From positions 1,550,001 through 1,614,000 of the forward strand of contig NZ_CP048115.1 of assembly GCF_010093045.1 (NCBI RefSeq): a stretch of 64,000 nucleotides of DNA, in the 5' to 3' direction. Below, in pieces: positions 51,700-60,419 of the stretch (its first letter is position 1; every line of letters starts with the position of its first letter). Source of the DNA: Mucilaginibacter sp. 14171R-50. Lineage in GTDB: Bacteria > Bacteroidota > Bacteroidia > Sphingobacteriales > Sphingobacteriaceae. The notes under the pieces are model-generated. The model was given only the letters and a program-made list of their open reading frames with translations, was not told where the DNA came from and did no database searches. The translations under genes and the position numbers were made by a program.

Positions 51700-53064
51700 T
51701 TATTTGTTAAGTTTTCCTGTTGATTTTAGTAATGTATAATATGCAAGCCCTGCATCAGCTTTAGCCAGTTCAAGGTTAATTTCGGCCTGGTAAAGCAGGG
51801 TTTGCGCGTCTGCACGATCTGTAGCGGTTGATATATTGCTGCGGTATTTATTTTCAAGTATGCGGTTATTCTCTGTCGCCTGATTAATAGAGGTTTGCAG
51901 CAGGGCTATCTTTTCAAGTGCCGTCTTATAGTTCTGATAGCTTTGGTTCACTTCGTTTTTGACATTATCTGTGGTAATACCCCTGTTAATGATCACCTCT
52001 TCGCGCCTTAGCTTGGCTTCGGTAACCTTGTTCTTGTTGGTCCAAAGGCTGCCAAAATCCCATCCTAAGGTTAACCCGATTGATATTGGCGTAATAAAGT
52101 TGCCGCTTTTGGGCAGCGGGTTGGCCGATACACCTACATAGTAAGCACTGCCCGATGCTGATAAGGTAGGCCTGGTATTTGCTTTTATGTTTTTGATGTC
52201 GATATCGGCAACCTGGGTACGCAGATCCATTTGTTTGAATTCGGGCCGGTTGCTCATGGCCGAATCCAGATAAGCGGACAAAGGCATTGCTGACCTTTCG
52301 GCCTCCGTAATTTGCTCAATATTTAACTGGGTGCCTTCGGGTAATCCCAATAAAATATTCATATTATAGTTAATGATACGACGATTGTTTTCCAGGTCGA
52401 TGCCATTCAATTCGATGTTCGAACGCTGCAACTGAAAACGTAACACATCATTTTTGGTTACTATACCCTGGTCAAAAAAGCGTTGCGATTGCTTGATCTG
52501 GGCATCAATAGTGGCCAGATTTTGCTCAACTACCTTTTTGCTTTGTAACACCTTATACAGGTTGTAATAGGCATTAATAATACTATAAGTAATCTGGTCC
52601 CTGTCGTTCACGGCATCCAGGCGCGCAACTTCGGTAAGCAGGTTGGTCGATTCGCGTGCATACCTTAACTTATTGCCGGCCCATATTACCTGGTTTAACG
52701 ATAAGGTACCTAAGTAGGCGTTAGCACTTGTAGGCAGCGTTAAAGTTTCTTCTCCCAGGTTTAACTTGTGGGCAGGTATCTGCGCCCGGTTATAGCCAAA
52801 ACTGGCAGATCCGGTTGGCAACGAGCGGTCTTTAGCCTGCTGGTATTGTGACACGGCCTGGTCTATACGCGATTGCGAAAGTTTTAACACTTTGCTGTTT
52901 TCTAAGCCCAGCCTAATGGCTTCGTCGAGTGTAATTGTCCGTTCCTGGGCGGCGGCGGGGGTGGTAATCAGCAACGCCATCAGCAAAATAGCAATACTGC
53001 CCGCGGCCTTTAATGCCTTGTTTATTTTTAAAGGTTTCAAGTGTAGGTATTTAGTGGTTGTCAT
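51700..53064 (-). CDS. TolC-family outer membrane efflux protein
   Basis: A 454-residue outer membrane factor. A signal peptide (about 1-40, ending TPAAAQE) precedes two OEP repeats. Each has ITLDEAIRLGLENSKVLKL-type starts and long helical hairpins, with LPLPKSGNFITPISIGLTLGWD-like barrel strands near 300. It supplies the exit channel of the efflux system. Its 5' end overlaps the TetR gene by 14 bases, so translation is coupled to that of the regulator. Confidence 0.92.
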   Translation of the reverse strand: MTTTKYLHLKPLKINKALKAAGSIAILLMALLITTPAAAQERTITLDEAIRLGLENSKVLKLSQSRIDQAVSQYQQAKDRSLPTGSASFGYNRAQIPAHKLNLGEETLTLPTSANAYLGTLSLNQVIWAGNKLRYARESTNLLTEVARLDAVNDRDQITYSIINAYYNLYKVLQSKKVVEQNLATIDAQIKQSQRFFDQGIVTKNDVLRFQLQRSNIELNGIDLENNRRIINYNMNILLGLPEGTQLNIEQITEAERSAMPLSAYLDSAMSNRPEFKQMDLRTQVADIDIKNIKANTRPTLSASGSAYYVGVSANPLPKSGNFITPISIGLTLGWDFGSLWTNKNKVTEAKLRREEVIINRGITTDNVKNEVNQSYQNYKTALEKIALLQTSINQATENNRILENKYRSNISTATDRADAQTLLYQAEINLELAKADAGLAYYTLLKSTGKLNK

Positions 53065-53695
53065 TTTCGTTCTGTAAGTAAGCTTTTAACAGTTTTTTTA
53101 GATAGTTTTTTAACCGGGGTTTTAGTTTTTCGTCCTGATTTTTTGCATCCATTACATCGTAACCTATAATCACCGACGATATATGCGGCGTATTTACAAT
53201 ATAACTTTTGGTGCCAAATACGGTCGCCACCACAAATTGCGGGTCAACATCCTTATTAAATTCGCCGCTTTTGATACCGCCGTCTATGATATCCTGCAGT
53301 ACACTTACATTTTTCATAATGATGCCGGTTATCTGGTCAGTGAGCTCAGTTTTTTTTGATTTGGATATCTCGCGGTGAAGCATAACATGGAAACAGTTGT
53401 TGTTAATAACCTTCTCCACATAGCTGTCTATATATTTATCCAGTTTTTCCCACCAGCTTTTACTCTCGTCATTCCCTATGCTAAGCAACACCGATTGGAA
53501 GGTAGATATGCGGCGATCGAAAATTGCCAGAAAAACCCCTTCCTTCGAGCCGAAGTAGTAATTAAGCATCGCCATGTTTACGCCCGCCTCGCCGGATATG
53601 ACACGGGTTGAGGCGCCATCATAACCTAACTCGGCAAAAACCCGTTCGGCTACGTCGAGTATGTGGTCTTTTTTATCAATTTTTTCTTTTTCCAT
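53051..53695 (-). CDS. TetR/AcrR-family transcriptional regulator
   Basis: A 214-residue repressor. The N-terminal helix-turn-helix is DHILDVAERVFAELGYDGASTRVISGEAGVNMAMLNYYFGSKEGVFLAIFD (about 11-61), a classic TetR DNA-binding domain. The helical ligand-binding domain follows and is variable, as expected. It is the first gene of the efflux operon and probably represses it until a drug binds. Two TAATCA/GATTA palindromes just upstream (53718-53735 and 53792-53807) are likely operators. Confidence 0.92.
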   Translation of the reverse strand: MEKEKIDKKDHILDVAERVFAELGYDGASTRVISGEAGVNMAMLNYYFGSKEGVFLAIFDRRISTFQSVLLSIGNDESKSWWEKLDKYIDSYVEKVINNNCFHVMLHREISKSKKTELTDQITGIIMKNVSVLQDIIDGGIKSGEFNKDVDPQFVVATVFGTKSYIVNTPHISSVIIGYDVMDAKNQDEKLKPRLKNYLKKLLKAYLQNENDNH

Positions 53696-53717
53696 TTCTT
53701 TTTGTCCCGCGCAAAAT

Positions 53718-53735
53718 TAATCAAACGATTGATTA
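53718..53735. promoter_or_regulatory. TetR-type operator, proximal
   Basis: TAATCAA-ACGA-TTGATTA is a perfect 7-base dyad with a 4-base centre, 23 bases upstream of the TetR start at 53695. The related dyad at 53792 suggests a two-site operator. Confidence 0.6.
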
Positions 53736-53791
53736 GTGAAAGTCATTTATTTGTCTGATTATGTAATTATCTGATAATCAATTTAAAAAAA

Positions 53792-53807
53792 TTAATCAAT
53801 CGATTAA
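53792..53807. promoter_or_regulatory. TetR-type operator, distal
   Basis: TTAATC-AATC-GATTAA is a perfect 6-base dyad with a 4-base centre and shares the TAATCA / GATTA half-sites of the proximal dyad. It lies between the TetR and PIG-L genes, so it could affect both. Confidence 0.5.
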
Positions 53808-53857
53808 ACGGTAAGAATAGCAGGGTAATTATGACGGTATAATTATCGTACCAATTA

Positions 53858-53887
53858 TTGCAACAAGTTATCTTTCAGATATATTTG
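53858..53887 (+). promoter_or_regulatory. Promoter of the PIG-L deacetylase gene
   Basis: TTG (53858-53860), 19 bases, then TATATTTG (53880-53887), an exact -7 element. Transcription would begin near 53892, at or just before the ATG at 53893, so the mRNA would be leaderless or nearly so. Confidence 0.55.
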
Positions 53888-53892
53888 TTGTT

Positions 53893-56406
53893 ATGAAGCG
53901 CATATCGTTCACTCTTGTCTTTGTTTTAATAAGCCATTTAGTTTTTTCGCAAACAGCCCCTCAGGCAGATATCGGTTCCATCCGGCAAAATTTAAAAAAG
54001 TTGAACGTGCTGGGCAGCGTACTTTATATAGCGGCCCACCCCGATGACGAGAACACCCGCCTGCTGGCCTACCTGGCCCAGGAAAAACACTATCGTACGG
54101 GTTACCTGTCGCTCACCAGGGGAGACGGCGGGCAAAACCTGATAGGTACCGAGCAGGGCGAGTTATTGGGACTGATACGAACGCAGGAACTTTTAGCAGC
54201 CCGCCGTACGGATGGGGCAGAGCAGTTTTTTAGCAGGGCCAACGATTTCGGTTTCTCTAAAAACCCCGAAGAAACCTTAAAATTTTGGGATAAGGATAAG
54301 GTATTGGGTGATATGGTTTGGGTAATACGCAACTTTAGGCCCGACGTAATGATATGCCGTTTCCCCACAACAGGCGAGGGCGGCCATGGTAACCACACCG
54401 CATCGGCTATTTTGGCGCAGGAGGCTTTCAGTGCCGCTGCGGATCCTAAACGTTATCCCGAACAGTTAAAATACGTTGGCGTGTGGCAGGCCAAACGACT
54501 GCTATGGAACACCTTTAGCTTTGGATCGGTGAATACCACCTCGCCTGATCAGTTTAAGATAAATGTTGGCGGTTACAACCCAATATTGGGCAAAAGCTAT
54601 GGCGAAATAGCTGCCGAGAGCCGTAGTAACCACAAAACCCAGGGCTTTGGCTCGGCCAGGCAGCGCGGCGATGCCTTTGAATATTTCAAGACCATTTTGG
54701 GCGATGCACCTAAAACCGACCTGATGGATGGCGTTGATGTTACCTGGGCCCGCATTCCTTTTGGCTCGTCAATTTCTGCACAACTTGCGGCAATCAGCAA
54801 AACCTTTAATGATGAGGCGCCGCAAACATCGGTACCAACACTGGTAAAGCTACTGGATGATGTAGACCAAACGGTGGCAACAAATAAAGCATTTCAGACT
54901 GTAAGACTTACCGAAGTGGCAAATTCGAGCTATGATTACTGGCACAAGCAAAAAACAAGAGAGTTAAAAGACCTGATAGCGCAATGCGCGGGTTTGTGGT
55001 TTGAGGCATACGTGCCACAGCCTGCTTATGCTTTAGGCGATACGGTTACTTCAGCAACCCAGGTTATCAACTATAGCAACATCAATATAAAACTTGAAAA
55101 GCTTAGCTATGGCGATAGTTTCTTTACATTAAAAGGTTCTGCCTTGCCACAAGGCCAGTTACAAACTATACCGTTAAAGCCTTTCGTTGCCGCGCACATT
55201 TCTCAACCATATTGGCTCGAATCACCGAATGGTATAGGTAGCTATACTATAAATGACGAGTTAAAAGTTGGTAACCCCGAAAATCCTGACGCCCCACAAG
55301 TTACATATGTGTTTAATATTGCCGGTAAAGAGATACGGTATACACGTAAATTGGTTTACAAGTATGCAGACCCTGCCCGCGGCGAGATCTATCAGCCGTT
55401 AAAAATAACCCCGCCTGTTACCGCTAACATTGCCGAGAAGGCATACGTATATAATAATACGCAACCACAACCGGTACAGATAAAATTAAAAAGCTTTACA
55501 AACACCACAGGCAGTATCAGTTTAAAACCTGTAAAGGGATGGAAGATAAGCCCGGCTAAAATTGATTTTACAGATAAAGCCAAAGGCGCAGAATGGGCAG
55601 TAACATTCAGCGTATGGCCCACTGATACTAAAACCAATACAGGGGTATTGCAGGCGGATATCATCGCCAACGGCAAAACGTTTTCGCGGGGATTGCTGGA
55701 TATAAGGTACAATCACATCCCTGCTATAACTATTTTTCCGCCGGCGCAGGCCAAACTGGTGAGCATCGATTTGAAAACCGCAGGCAAAAAAATAGGGTAT
55801 ATAGCCGGAGCCGGTGATCTGGTGCCTGATGCGCTGCGCGAGGTGGGGTATGATGTGCACCTGCTAACCGAGAACGACATTGTTAACGCCGACCTGTCTG
55901 TTTACGACGCCATTGTAACCGGCGTACGGGCGTACAACGTAAGCGGCCGTCTTGCATATGAACAGCCCCGGCTAATGGAATATGTAAAGAATGGTGGTAA
56001 TTTGGTTGTGCAATACAATAATAATAATGGCCTGGTAACCAAGCAAATTGGCCCTTATCCGTTTACGGTGGTAAACCAGCGCGTAACCGAAGAGGATGCA
56101 AAAGTAACCTTTACCGACCCGCAAAACCCTGTGCTAAACTATCCCAATAAAATAACCAATGCAGATTTTAATGACTGGATACAGGAACGCGGATTGTACT
56201 TTGTAAGCGATATCGACAGCCAATACAGCACCCCGCTGCAAATGAACGATACCGGCATGGCCCCAAACAAGGGCGCGCTGATTGTAGCAAACTTTGGTAA
56301 AGGGCGCTTTGTATATACATCGCTGGCGTTTTTCAGGGAACTGCCTGCGGGTGTGCCGGGGGCGTATCGCCTATTTATAAACTTGTTAAGTAAACCTAAG
56401 AACTGA
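53893..56406 (+). CDS. PIG-L family deacetylase with C-terminal glutamine-amidotransferase-like region
   Basis: An 837-residue secreted protein. A signal peptide (MKRISFTLVFVLISHLVFSQ) precedes a PIG-L/LmbE domain (about 40-280) with the zinc motif AHPDDENTRLLAYLA (His, Asp, Asp) and a third ligand in GGHGNHTASA. Members deacetylate N-acetylglucosamine-containing molecules. A beta-rich middle region (about 380-610) follows. The last 230 residues (KKIGYIAGAGDLVPDALREVGYD, then YDAIVTGVRAYN and MEYVKNGGNLVVQYNN) resemble a class I glutamine amidotransferase/ThuA-like fold. This multi-domain form is typical of Bacteroidota. Confidence 0.88.
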   Translation: MKRISFTLVFVLISHLVFSQTAPQADIGSIRQNLKKLNVLGSVLYIAAHPDDENTRLLAYLAQEKHYRTGYLSLTRGDGGQNLIGTEQGELLGLIRTQELLAARRTDGAEQFFSRANDFGFSKNPEETLKFWDKDKVLGDMVWVIRNFRPDVMICRFPTTGEGGHGNHTASAILAQEAFSAAADPKRYPEQLKYVGVWQAKRLLWNTFSFGSVNTTSPDQFKINVGGYNPILGKSYGEIAAESRSNHKTQGFGSARQRGDAFEYFKTILGDAPKTDLMDGVDVTWARIPFGSSISAQLAAISKTFNDEAPQTSVPTLVKLLDDVDQTVATNKAFQTVRLTEVANSSYDYWHKQKTRELKDLIAQCAGLWFEAYVPQPAYALGDTVTSATQVINYSNINIKLEKLSYGDSFFTLKGSALPQGQLQTIPLKPFVAAHISQPYWLESPNGIGSYTINDELKVGNPENPDAPQVTYVFNIAGKEIRYTRKLVYKYADPARGEIYQPLKITPPVTANIAEKAYVYNNTQPQPVQIKLKSFTNTTGSISLKPVKGWKISPAKIDFTDKAKGAEWAVTFSVWPTDTKTNTGVLQADIIANGKTFSRGLLDIRYNHIPAITIFPPAQAKLVSIDLKTAGKKIGYIAGAGDLVPDALREVGYDVHLLTENDIVNADLSVYDAIVTGVRAYNVSGRLAYEQPRLMEYVKNGGNLVVQYNNNNGLVTKQIGPYPFTVVNQRVTEEDAKVTFTDPQNPVLNYPNKITNADFNDWIQERGLYFVSDIDSQYSTPLQMNDTGMAPNKGALIVANFGKGRFVYTSLAFFRELPAGVPGAYRLFINLLSKPKN

Positions 56407-56452
56407 TAACCCTAAATGAGCCGGTAATGGAATAAATTGCTTAAATAAGCTG

Positions 56453-56483
56453 TTGATATAAAGCAATTAATCACCTACTTTTG
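56453..56483 (+). promoter_or_regulatory. Promoter of the symporter operon
   Basis: TTG (56453-56455), 20 bases, then TACTTTTG (56476-56483), an exact -7 element. Transcription would start near 56489, about 15 bases before the ATG at 56504. Confidence 0.6.
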
Positions 56484-56503
56484 TTGCCATAATATAAAAT
56501 ATC

Positions 56504-56701
56504 ATGTCACATCATCATCATCCACACAAAGAAGAAAAAAACTACGATTATGTATACTACCTGGTAGCTTTGGTTTGCGGTATGTTCGTAGGCGCTATAG
56601 TTGAAAGAGGGTTTATCTGGATACCGGTAGGTGGTGTTTTTGGTTTATTAACCGCAGCCCTGTTCATTAAATTTCTGGTGAGAGGCCGTGAAGAGGTCTG
56701 A
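56504..56701 (+). CDS. Small two-helix membrane protein with His-rich N-terminus
   Basis: A 65-residue protein. Its start, MSHHHHPHKEEK, is rich in His and could bind metal or reflect a soluble tail. Two membrane helices follow, about 17-34 and 36-57. No family is recognised. It is the first gene of the operon with the 42-residue peptide and the sodium symporter; its last 14 bases overlap the next start. Confidence 0.6.
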   Translation: MSHHHHPHKEEKNYDYVYYLVALVCGMFVGAIVERGFIWIPVGGVFGLLTAALFIKFLVRGREEV

Positions 56702-56816
56702 TAATACCGATCTCCCATCTTTTATAAAAAACTGGAACCAGTTTTACGGTGTGGTTATCGTATGGCTGGTTTTTTTAATTTTAGTATTTTGGCTCATCAC
56801 AAAGTATTTTGAATGA
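56688..56816 (+). CDS. 42-residue single-helix membrane peptide
   Basis: A short frame starting at GTG 56688 gives a 42-residue peptide: a polar head (MKRSDNTDLPSFIKNWNQFY) and one membrane helix (VVIVWLVFLILVFWLITKYF). Its TGA (56814-56816) overlaps the ATG of the sodium symporter (56813), and its start overlaps the preceding gene by 14 bases, the arrangement of a translationally coupled gene. It may be a small partner subunit of the symporter, as some solute:sodium symporters have, though no family match is claimed. Confidence 0.6.
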   Translation: MKRSDNTDLPSFIKNWNQFYGVVIVWLVFLILVFWLITKYFE

Positions 56817-58510
56817 GCTTAACCGACTGGATAGTTCTCGGCAGCACGCTGCTTGCCATAGTTGCTTATGGCGTATGGAAAAGCGGCAACAGCAAAAATA
56901 TCGACCAATACTTCGGCAACCGTTCGCTGCCATGGTACCATGTAGGTTTATCCGTTATGGCCACCCAGGCCAGCGCCATTACCTTTTTATCGGCCCCGGG
57001 CCAGGCTTACAGCGACGGGATGCGTTTTGTGCAGTTCTACTTTGGGCTGCCGCTTGCCATGATCGTTTTGTGTATAACCTTTGTGCCAATATTTCACAAG
57101 CTTAAAGTTTACACCGCTTACGAATTTTTAGAGCAGCGTTTCGATCTCAAGACACGGGCGCTTACCGCTATTTTATTTTTGATTCAACGGGGCCTGTCTA
57201 CGGCTATCACCATATATGCACCGGCAATTATCCTTTCGGGTATATTACATATCAACACTACCTATACCACATTATTTATTGGCGGGCTGGTTTTGTTTTA
57301 TACCGTTTACGGCGGGGCCAAGGCCGTATCGTATACCCAACTGCTGCAAATGAGTATCATTTTTACCGGGATGTTCACGGCGGGTGTTTTGGTGGTAATG
57401 TTATTGCCCCAAAACGTCGGTTTTATAAAAGCCATTAAGCTGGCCGGCAACCTGGGCCGCATGAACGTTATCGACTGGAAGTTTGATGCCGATAATCGTT
57501 ACAACATATGGAGCGGTATCATCGGCGGTTTCTTTCTGCAGTTATCTTATTTCGGTACCGACCAAAGCCAGGTTGGGCGTTATTTAACAGGTAGCTCCGT
57601 GGGGCAAAGCAGGCTCGGCCTGATCATGAACGGGCTGATCAAAGTTCCTATGCAGTTTTTAATACTACTGATAGGTGTGCTTGTGTTTAGCTTTTACCAG
57701 TTTAACAGGCCGCCGGTGTTTTTTAATAATTACGAGGTAGAACAGGTAAAGAGGAGCCAGTATGCCCCGCAATTTAACCTGTTAGAAAAACGATATGGCG
57801 ACGCCTTTAACCACAAAAAACAAAAGACCGAAGACCTCATAAAAGCGTTGGATAGTAAAGATGAACAGCAAATAATTACCGCAAAAGCCGGTTTAAAAGC
57901 CGCTGAGGCGCAAACCGACTCGGTGAGGAAAAGCGCTATCAGCATCATAAAGAAAAACAGCGGCAACGACAACGTAAACGATACCAACTACGTTTTTCTT
58001 ACGTTTGTAACGCATTACCTGCCGCGGGGACTGATAGGATTGCTTATTGCCATTATCTTTCTGGCCTCTATGGGTTCCACAGCCAGTGGCCTTAACGCCC
58101 TCGGATCGACTACCATGGTTGATATTTACAAACGTATATTAAAGCCCAACGAAAGCGATCATACTTATGTAACGGCATCGCGCGTGGCAACGGTGTTTTG
58201 GGGGGTGGTTTGTATTGGCATGGCGCTTTACGCAAGCAAGATAGGTAACCTGTTAGAAGCCGTTAATCAACTCGGATCGTACATTTACGGCACCATCCTG
58301 GGGGTGTTTATTGTGGCTTTTTACATAAAAAGTATAAAAGGTACGCCCGTATTTGCTGCAGCAGTAATTACCGAAATAATAATATGTATTATGGGGTATT
58401 ATAATGCGGTAGCCTATCTTTGGTTAAACGCAATTGGCTGCATCGGGGTAATTATAATTGCCTGGCTGTTAAATATATTTATCATGCAAAAAAAGCCTGC
58501 CCTAAGGTAA
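56813..58510 (+). CDS. Sodium:solute symporter (SSS family)
   Basis: A 565-residue transporter with about 13 helices. Helix 1-2 contain WYHVGLSVMATQASAITFLSAPG, the Na+-site region of the family, and the helix-8 region is LASMGSTASGLNALGSTTMVDIYK. The large cytoplasmic loop (about 300-390) is longer than usual and rich in Lys/Gln. Substrate is unknown. The gene is the third of a promoter-driven operon; the 42-residue membrane peptide upstream shares its start. Confidence 0.92.
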   Translation: MSLTDWIVLGSTLLAIVAYGVWKSGNSKNIDQYFGNRSLPWYHVGLSVMATQASAITFLSAPGQAYSDGMRFVQFYFGLPLAMIVLCITFVPIFHKLKVYTAYEFLEQRFDLKTRALTAILFLIQRGLSTAITIYAPAIILSGILHINTTYTTLFIGGLVLFYTVYGGAKAVSYTQLLQMSIIFTGMFTAGVLVVMLLPQNVGFIKAIKLAGNLGRMNVIDWKFDADNRYNIWSGIIGGFFLQLSYFGTDQSQVGRYLTGSSVGQSRLGLIMNGLIKVPMQFLILLIGVLVFSFYQFNRPPVFFNNYEVEQVKRSQYAPQFNLLEKRYGDAFNHKKQKTEDLIKALDSKDEQQIITAKAGLKAAEAQTDSVRKSAISIIKKNSGNDNVNDTNYVFLTFVTHYLPRGLIGLLIAIIFLASMGSTASGLNALGSTTMVDIYKRILKPNESDHTYVTASRVATVFWGVVCIGMALYASKIGNLLEAVNQLGSYIYGTILGVFIVAFYIKSIKGTPVFAAAVITEIIICIMGYYNAVAYLWLNAIGCIGVIIIAWLLNIFIMQKKPALR

Positions 58511-58576
58511 TCCACCCAAAAAATTACGCTCAAACAAACACATCGGGTATTTTAGCATTTGTACTATAACACCGGT

Positions 58577-59518
58577 ATGAAAGCTAAAAACAATGCATCC
58601 ATCTATAGCGCGCTGGCAGCTAACCTGCTTATAGCGGTAACCAAATTTATTGCAGGCGGTTTCACCAACAGTTCGTCTATGATATCCGAAGGTATACACT
58701 CTATGGTTGATACTGTAAACCAGGTACTGCTGTTATATGGCTTAAAACAAAGCAAAAAAAAGCCCGATACTATCCATCCGTTTGGGTACGGCAAGGAACT
58801 TTACTTCTGGTCGTTCATGGTATCGATACTCATATTTGGTTTGGGCGGGGGCATATCGGTTTACCAGGGCATACAGCATATTATTAAACCCGAGCCGGTT
58901 AACAACCCTATGTGGAACTATATTGTACTGGCGCTATCGGCAATTTTCGAGGGTACATCGCTTATTATCGCCATAAAAGAATTTAACAAGGTTCGCGGTG
59001 GCTTGTCATGGTGGAACGCGATTGTTAAAAGTAAAGATCCGTCCAGCTTTTTGGTTTTATTTGAAGATGGCGCAGCGGTGCTTGGCCTTGCCATTGTATT
59101 TGTATTTATGCTGATAGGCCATAACTATCACATGCCTTATATGGATGGTATTGCGTCTGTGCTGGTTGGGCTGCTACTGGTGTTTGTATCGGCCATATTG
59201 GCCAGAGAAAGCCGCAGCCTGTTAATGGGCGAAGGCATCGGGCGCGATACCCAGCATCAAATAAGGGTGCTTGCCGAGAAAGATAAGGCTGTTATAAGGG
59301 TGGTTAACGTGTTATCAACCTACCAGGCGCCCGACGAGGTTGTATTAATGCTGATCATAGAGTTTGATCCGGATATCGACACCGAGGATATCACCGCATC
59401 GATAGAGCGGATGCGACTGGCCATAAAAACAACCTTCCCGCTAATAAAGCTGGTGTTTGTACAACCCCAAACCTACACACGCATCCCCAGCAGTTTGTTC
59501 GAAATAAAAAAGCCTTAA
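58577..59518 (+). CDS. Cation diffusion facilitator family transporter
   Basis: A 313-residue CDF protein that exports divalent metals such as Zn2+, Co2+ or Mn2+ in exchange for protons. Six membrane helices are visible in the N-terminal part, with EGIHSMVDTVNQVLLLYG (His and Asp of helix 2 metal site) and GIASVLVGLLL-type helix 5. A cytoplasmic domain of about 100 residues ends the protein. ATG 58577 is chosen over 58559. A strong terminator follows. Confidence 0.92.
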   Translation: MKAKNNASIYSALAANLLIAVTKFIAGGFTNSSSMISEGIHSMVDTVNQVLLLYGLKQSKKKPDTIHPFGYGKELYFWSFMVSILIFGLGGGISVYQGIQHIIKPEPVNNPMWNYIVLALSAIFEGTSLIIAIKEFNKVRGGLSWWNAIVKSKDPSSFLVLFEDGAAVLGLAIVFVFMLIGHNYHMPYMDGIASVLVGLLLVFVSAILARESRSLLMGEGIGRDTQHQIRVLAEKDKAVIRVVNVLSTYQAPDEVVLMLIIEFDPDIDTEDITASIERMRLAIKTTFPLIKLVFVQPQTYTRIPSSLFEIKKP

Positions 59519-59539
59519 ACTTTTTGTTTAAGGCTTTTT
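59507..59539. terminator. Bidirectional hairpin terminator
   Basis: AAAAAGCCTTAAAC (59507-59520) pairs with GTTTAAGGCTTTTT (59526-59539). It serves the CDF gene on the plus strand and, lying 26 bases from its stop, the convergent DUF2911 gene on the minus strand. Confidence 0.9.
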
Positions 59540-59564
59540 ACTATACGGTGTTGTAATTATTCTT

Positions 59565-60419
59565 TTATTCTTTAGCCTGGGCTATTACGGCTTCGTTCAG
59601 GCGTACATATTCATCATCGTTGCTGGCTTTGGCTAACCTTACACCCTCCTGGGCGGTTGCAACAGCCGCTGCTTTATCGCCAGTTTTCAATTGTATGCGT
59701 GCCTTCCATAATTTATACCACGGGCCGTTTGGCTCAAGCTTTTCAGCTTCAAGCACCCATTGCATAGCTTTTTTAAGGTCTTTATCATTTTCGTAGTAAT
59801 ACTGTATGGCGTTAAAATAAGGGCGTTTCTTAACATCCCCCTGCATCAACTTATCAATGTTGGCAGTTATCTGCGCATCATCGTCTGTTTGCATATGAAT
59901 AGGAACCGCGGTATGGTCCCATATAATATACAGGTCGGTTGTTTTAGTGGTTGAGTTAGCAAACGCAATAGTAAAGGTTTCGCGTTTTTCTTTAACTGTT
60001 ATAGGCTTTACGGTAAAACGTAAAAGGTCATCGGCTTTTTTATAGTCGTAAGCACCCCATTGTTTAGCCGTTTTATTTAAGATAATGGTCCAGCTATTTG
60101 GCTCCGGGATGCTGAAAAGGGCATACGTGCCTGCGGGCACTTTGTTGCCTTCAACCAATACATCTTCGCTAAAGGTTATGGTAGTGGCAGCGTTTGCGCC
60201 GGTGCGCCATACTTCGCCATATGGGTTTATGCCGCCAAATATTTTACGGCCTTTAACGTTGGGGCGCGAGTAGGTTATCGTAATTTTTCCCAACCCGAAA
60301 TCCTGTATAATAGTTTGGGTTGAACTGGCTTCGGGGATACGCGGCTTGTCCTGCGCAGAAGCAATTATGGTAGCACATGCCAACAGCATGGTTATAACAC
60401 CTTTAAAATATTTTTTCAT
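59565..60419 (-). CDS. DUF2911 domain protein
   Basis: A 284-residue secreted protein. A signal peptide (MKKYFKGVITMLLACATIIASAQ) is followed by SRPNVKGRKIFGGINPYGEVWRTGANAATTITF, the DUF2911 signature (Arg-Pro-x-x-Lys-Gly-Arg and Trp-Arg-Thr-Gly-Ala-Asn). The C-terminal about 90 residues form helical TPR-like repeats (AMQWVLEAEKLEPNGPWYKLWKARIQLKTGDKAAAV). Function is unknown; it is common in Bacteroidota. ATG 60419 or the in-frame ATG at 60425 may be used. Confidence 0.9.
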   Translation of the reverse strand: MKKYFKGVITMLLACATIIASAQDKPRIPEASSTQTIIQDFGLGKITITYSRPNVKGRKIFGGINPYGEVWRTGANAATTITFSEDVLVEGNKVPAGTYALFSIPEPNSWTIILNKTAKQWGAYDYKKADDLLRFTVKPITVKEKRETFTIAFANSTTKTTDLYIIWDHTAVPIHMQTDDDAQITANIDKLMQGDVKKRPYFNAIQYYYENDKDLKKAMQWVLEAEKLEPNGPWYKLWKARIQLKTGDKAAAVATAQEGVRLAKASNDDEYVRLNEAVIAQAKE

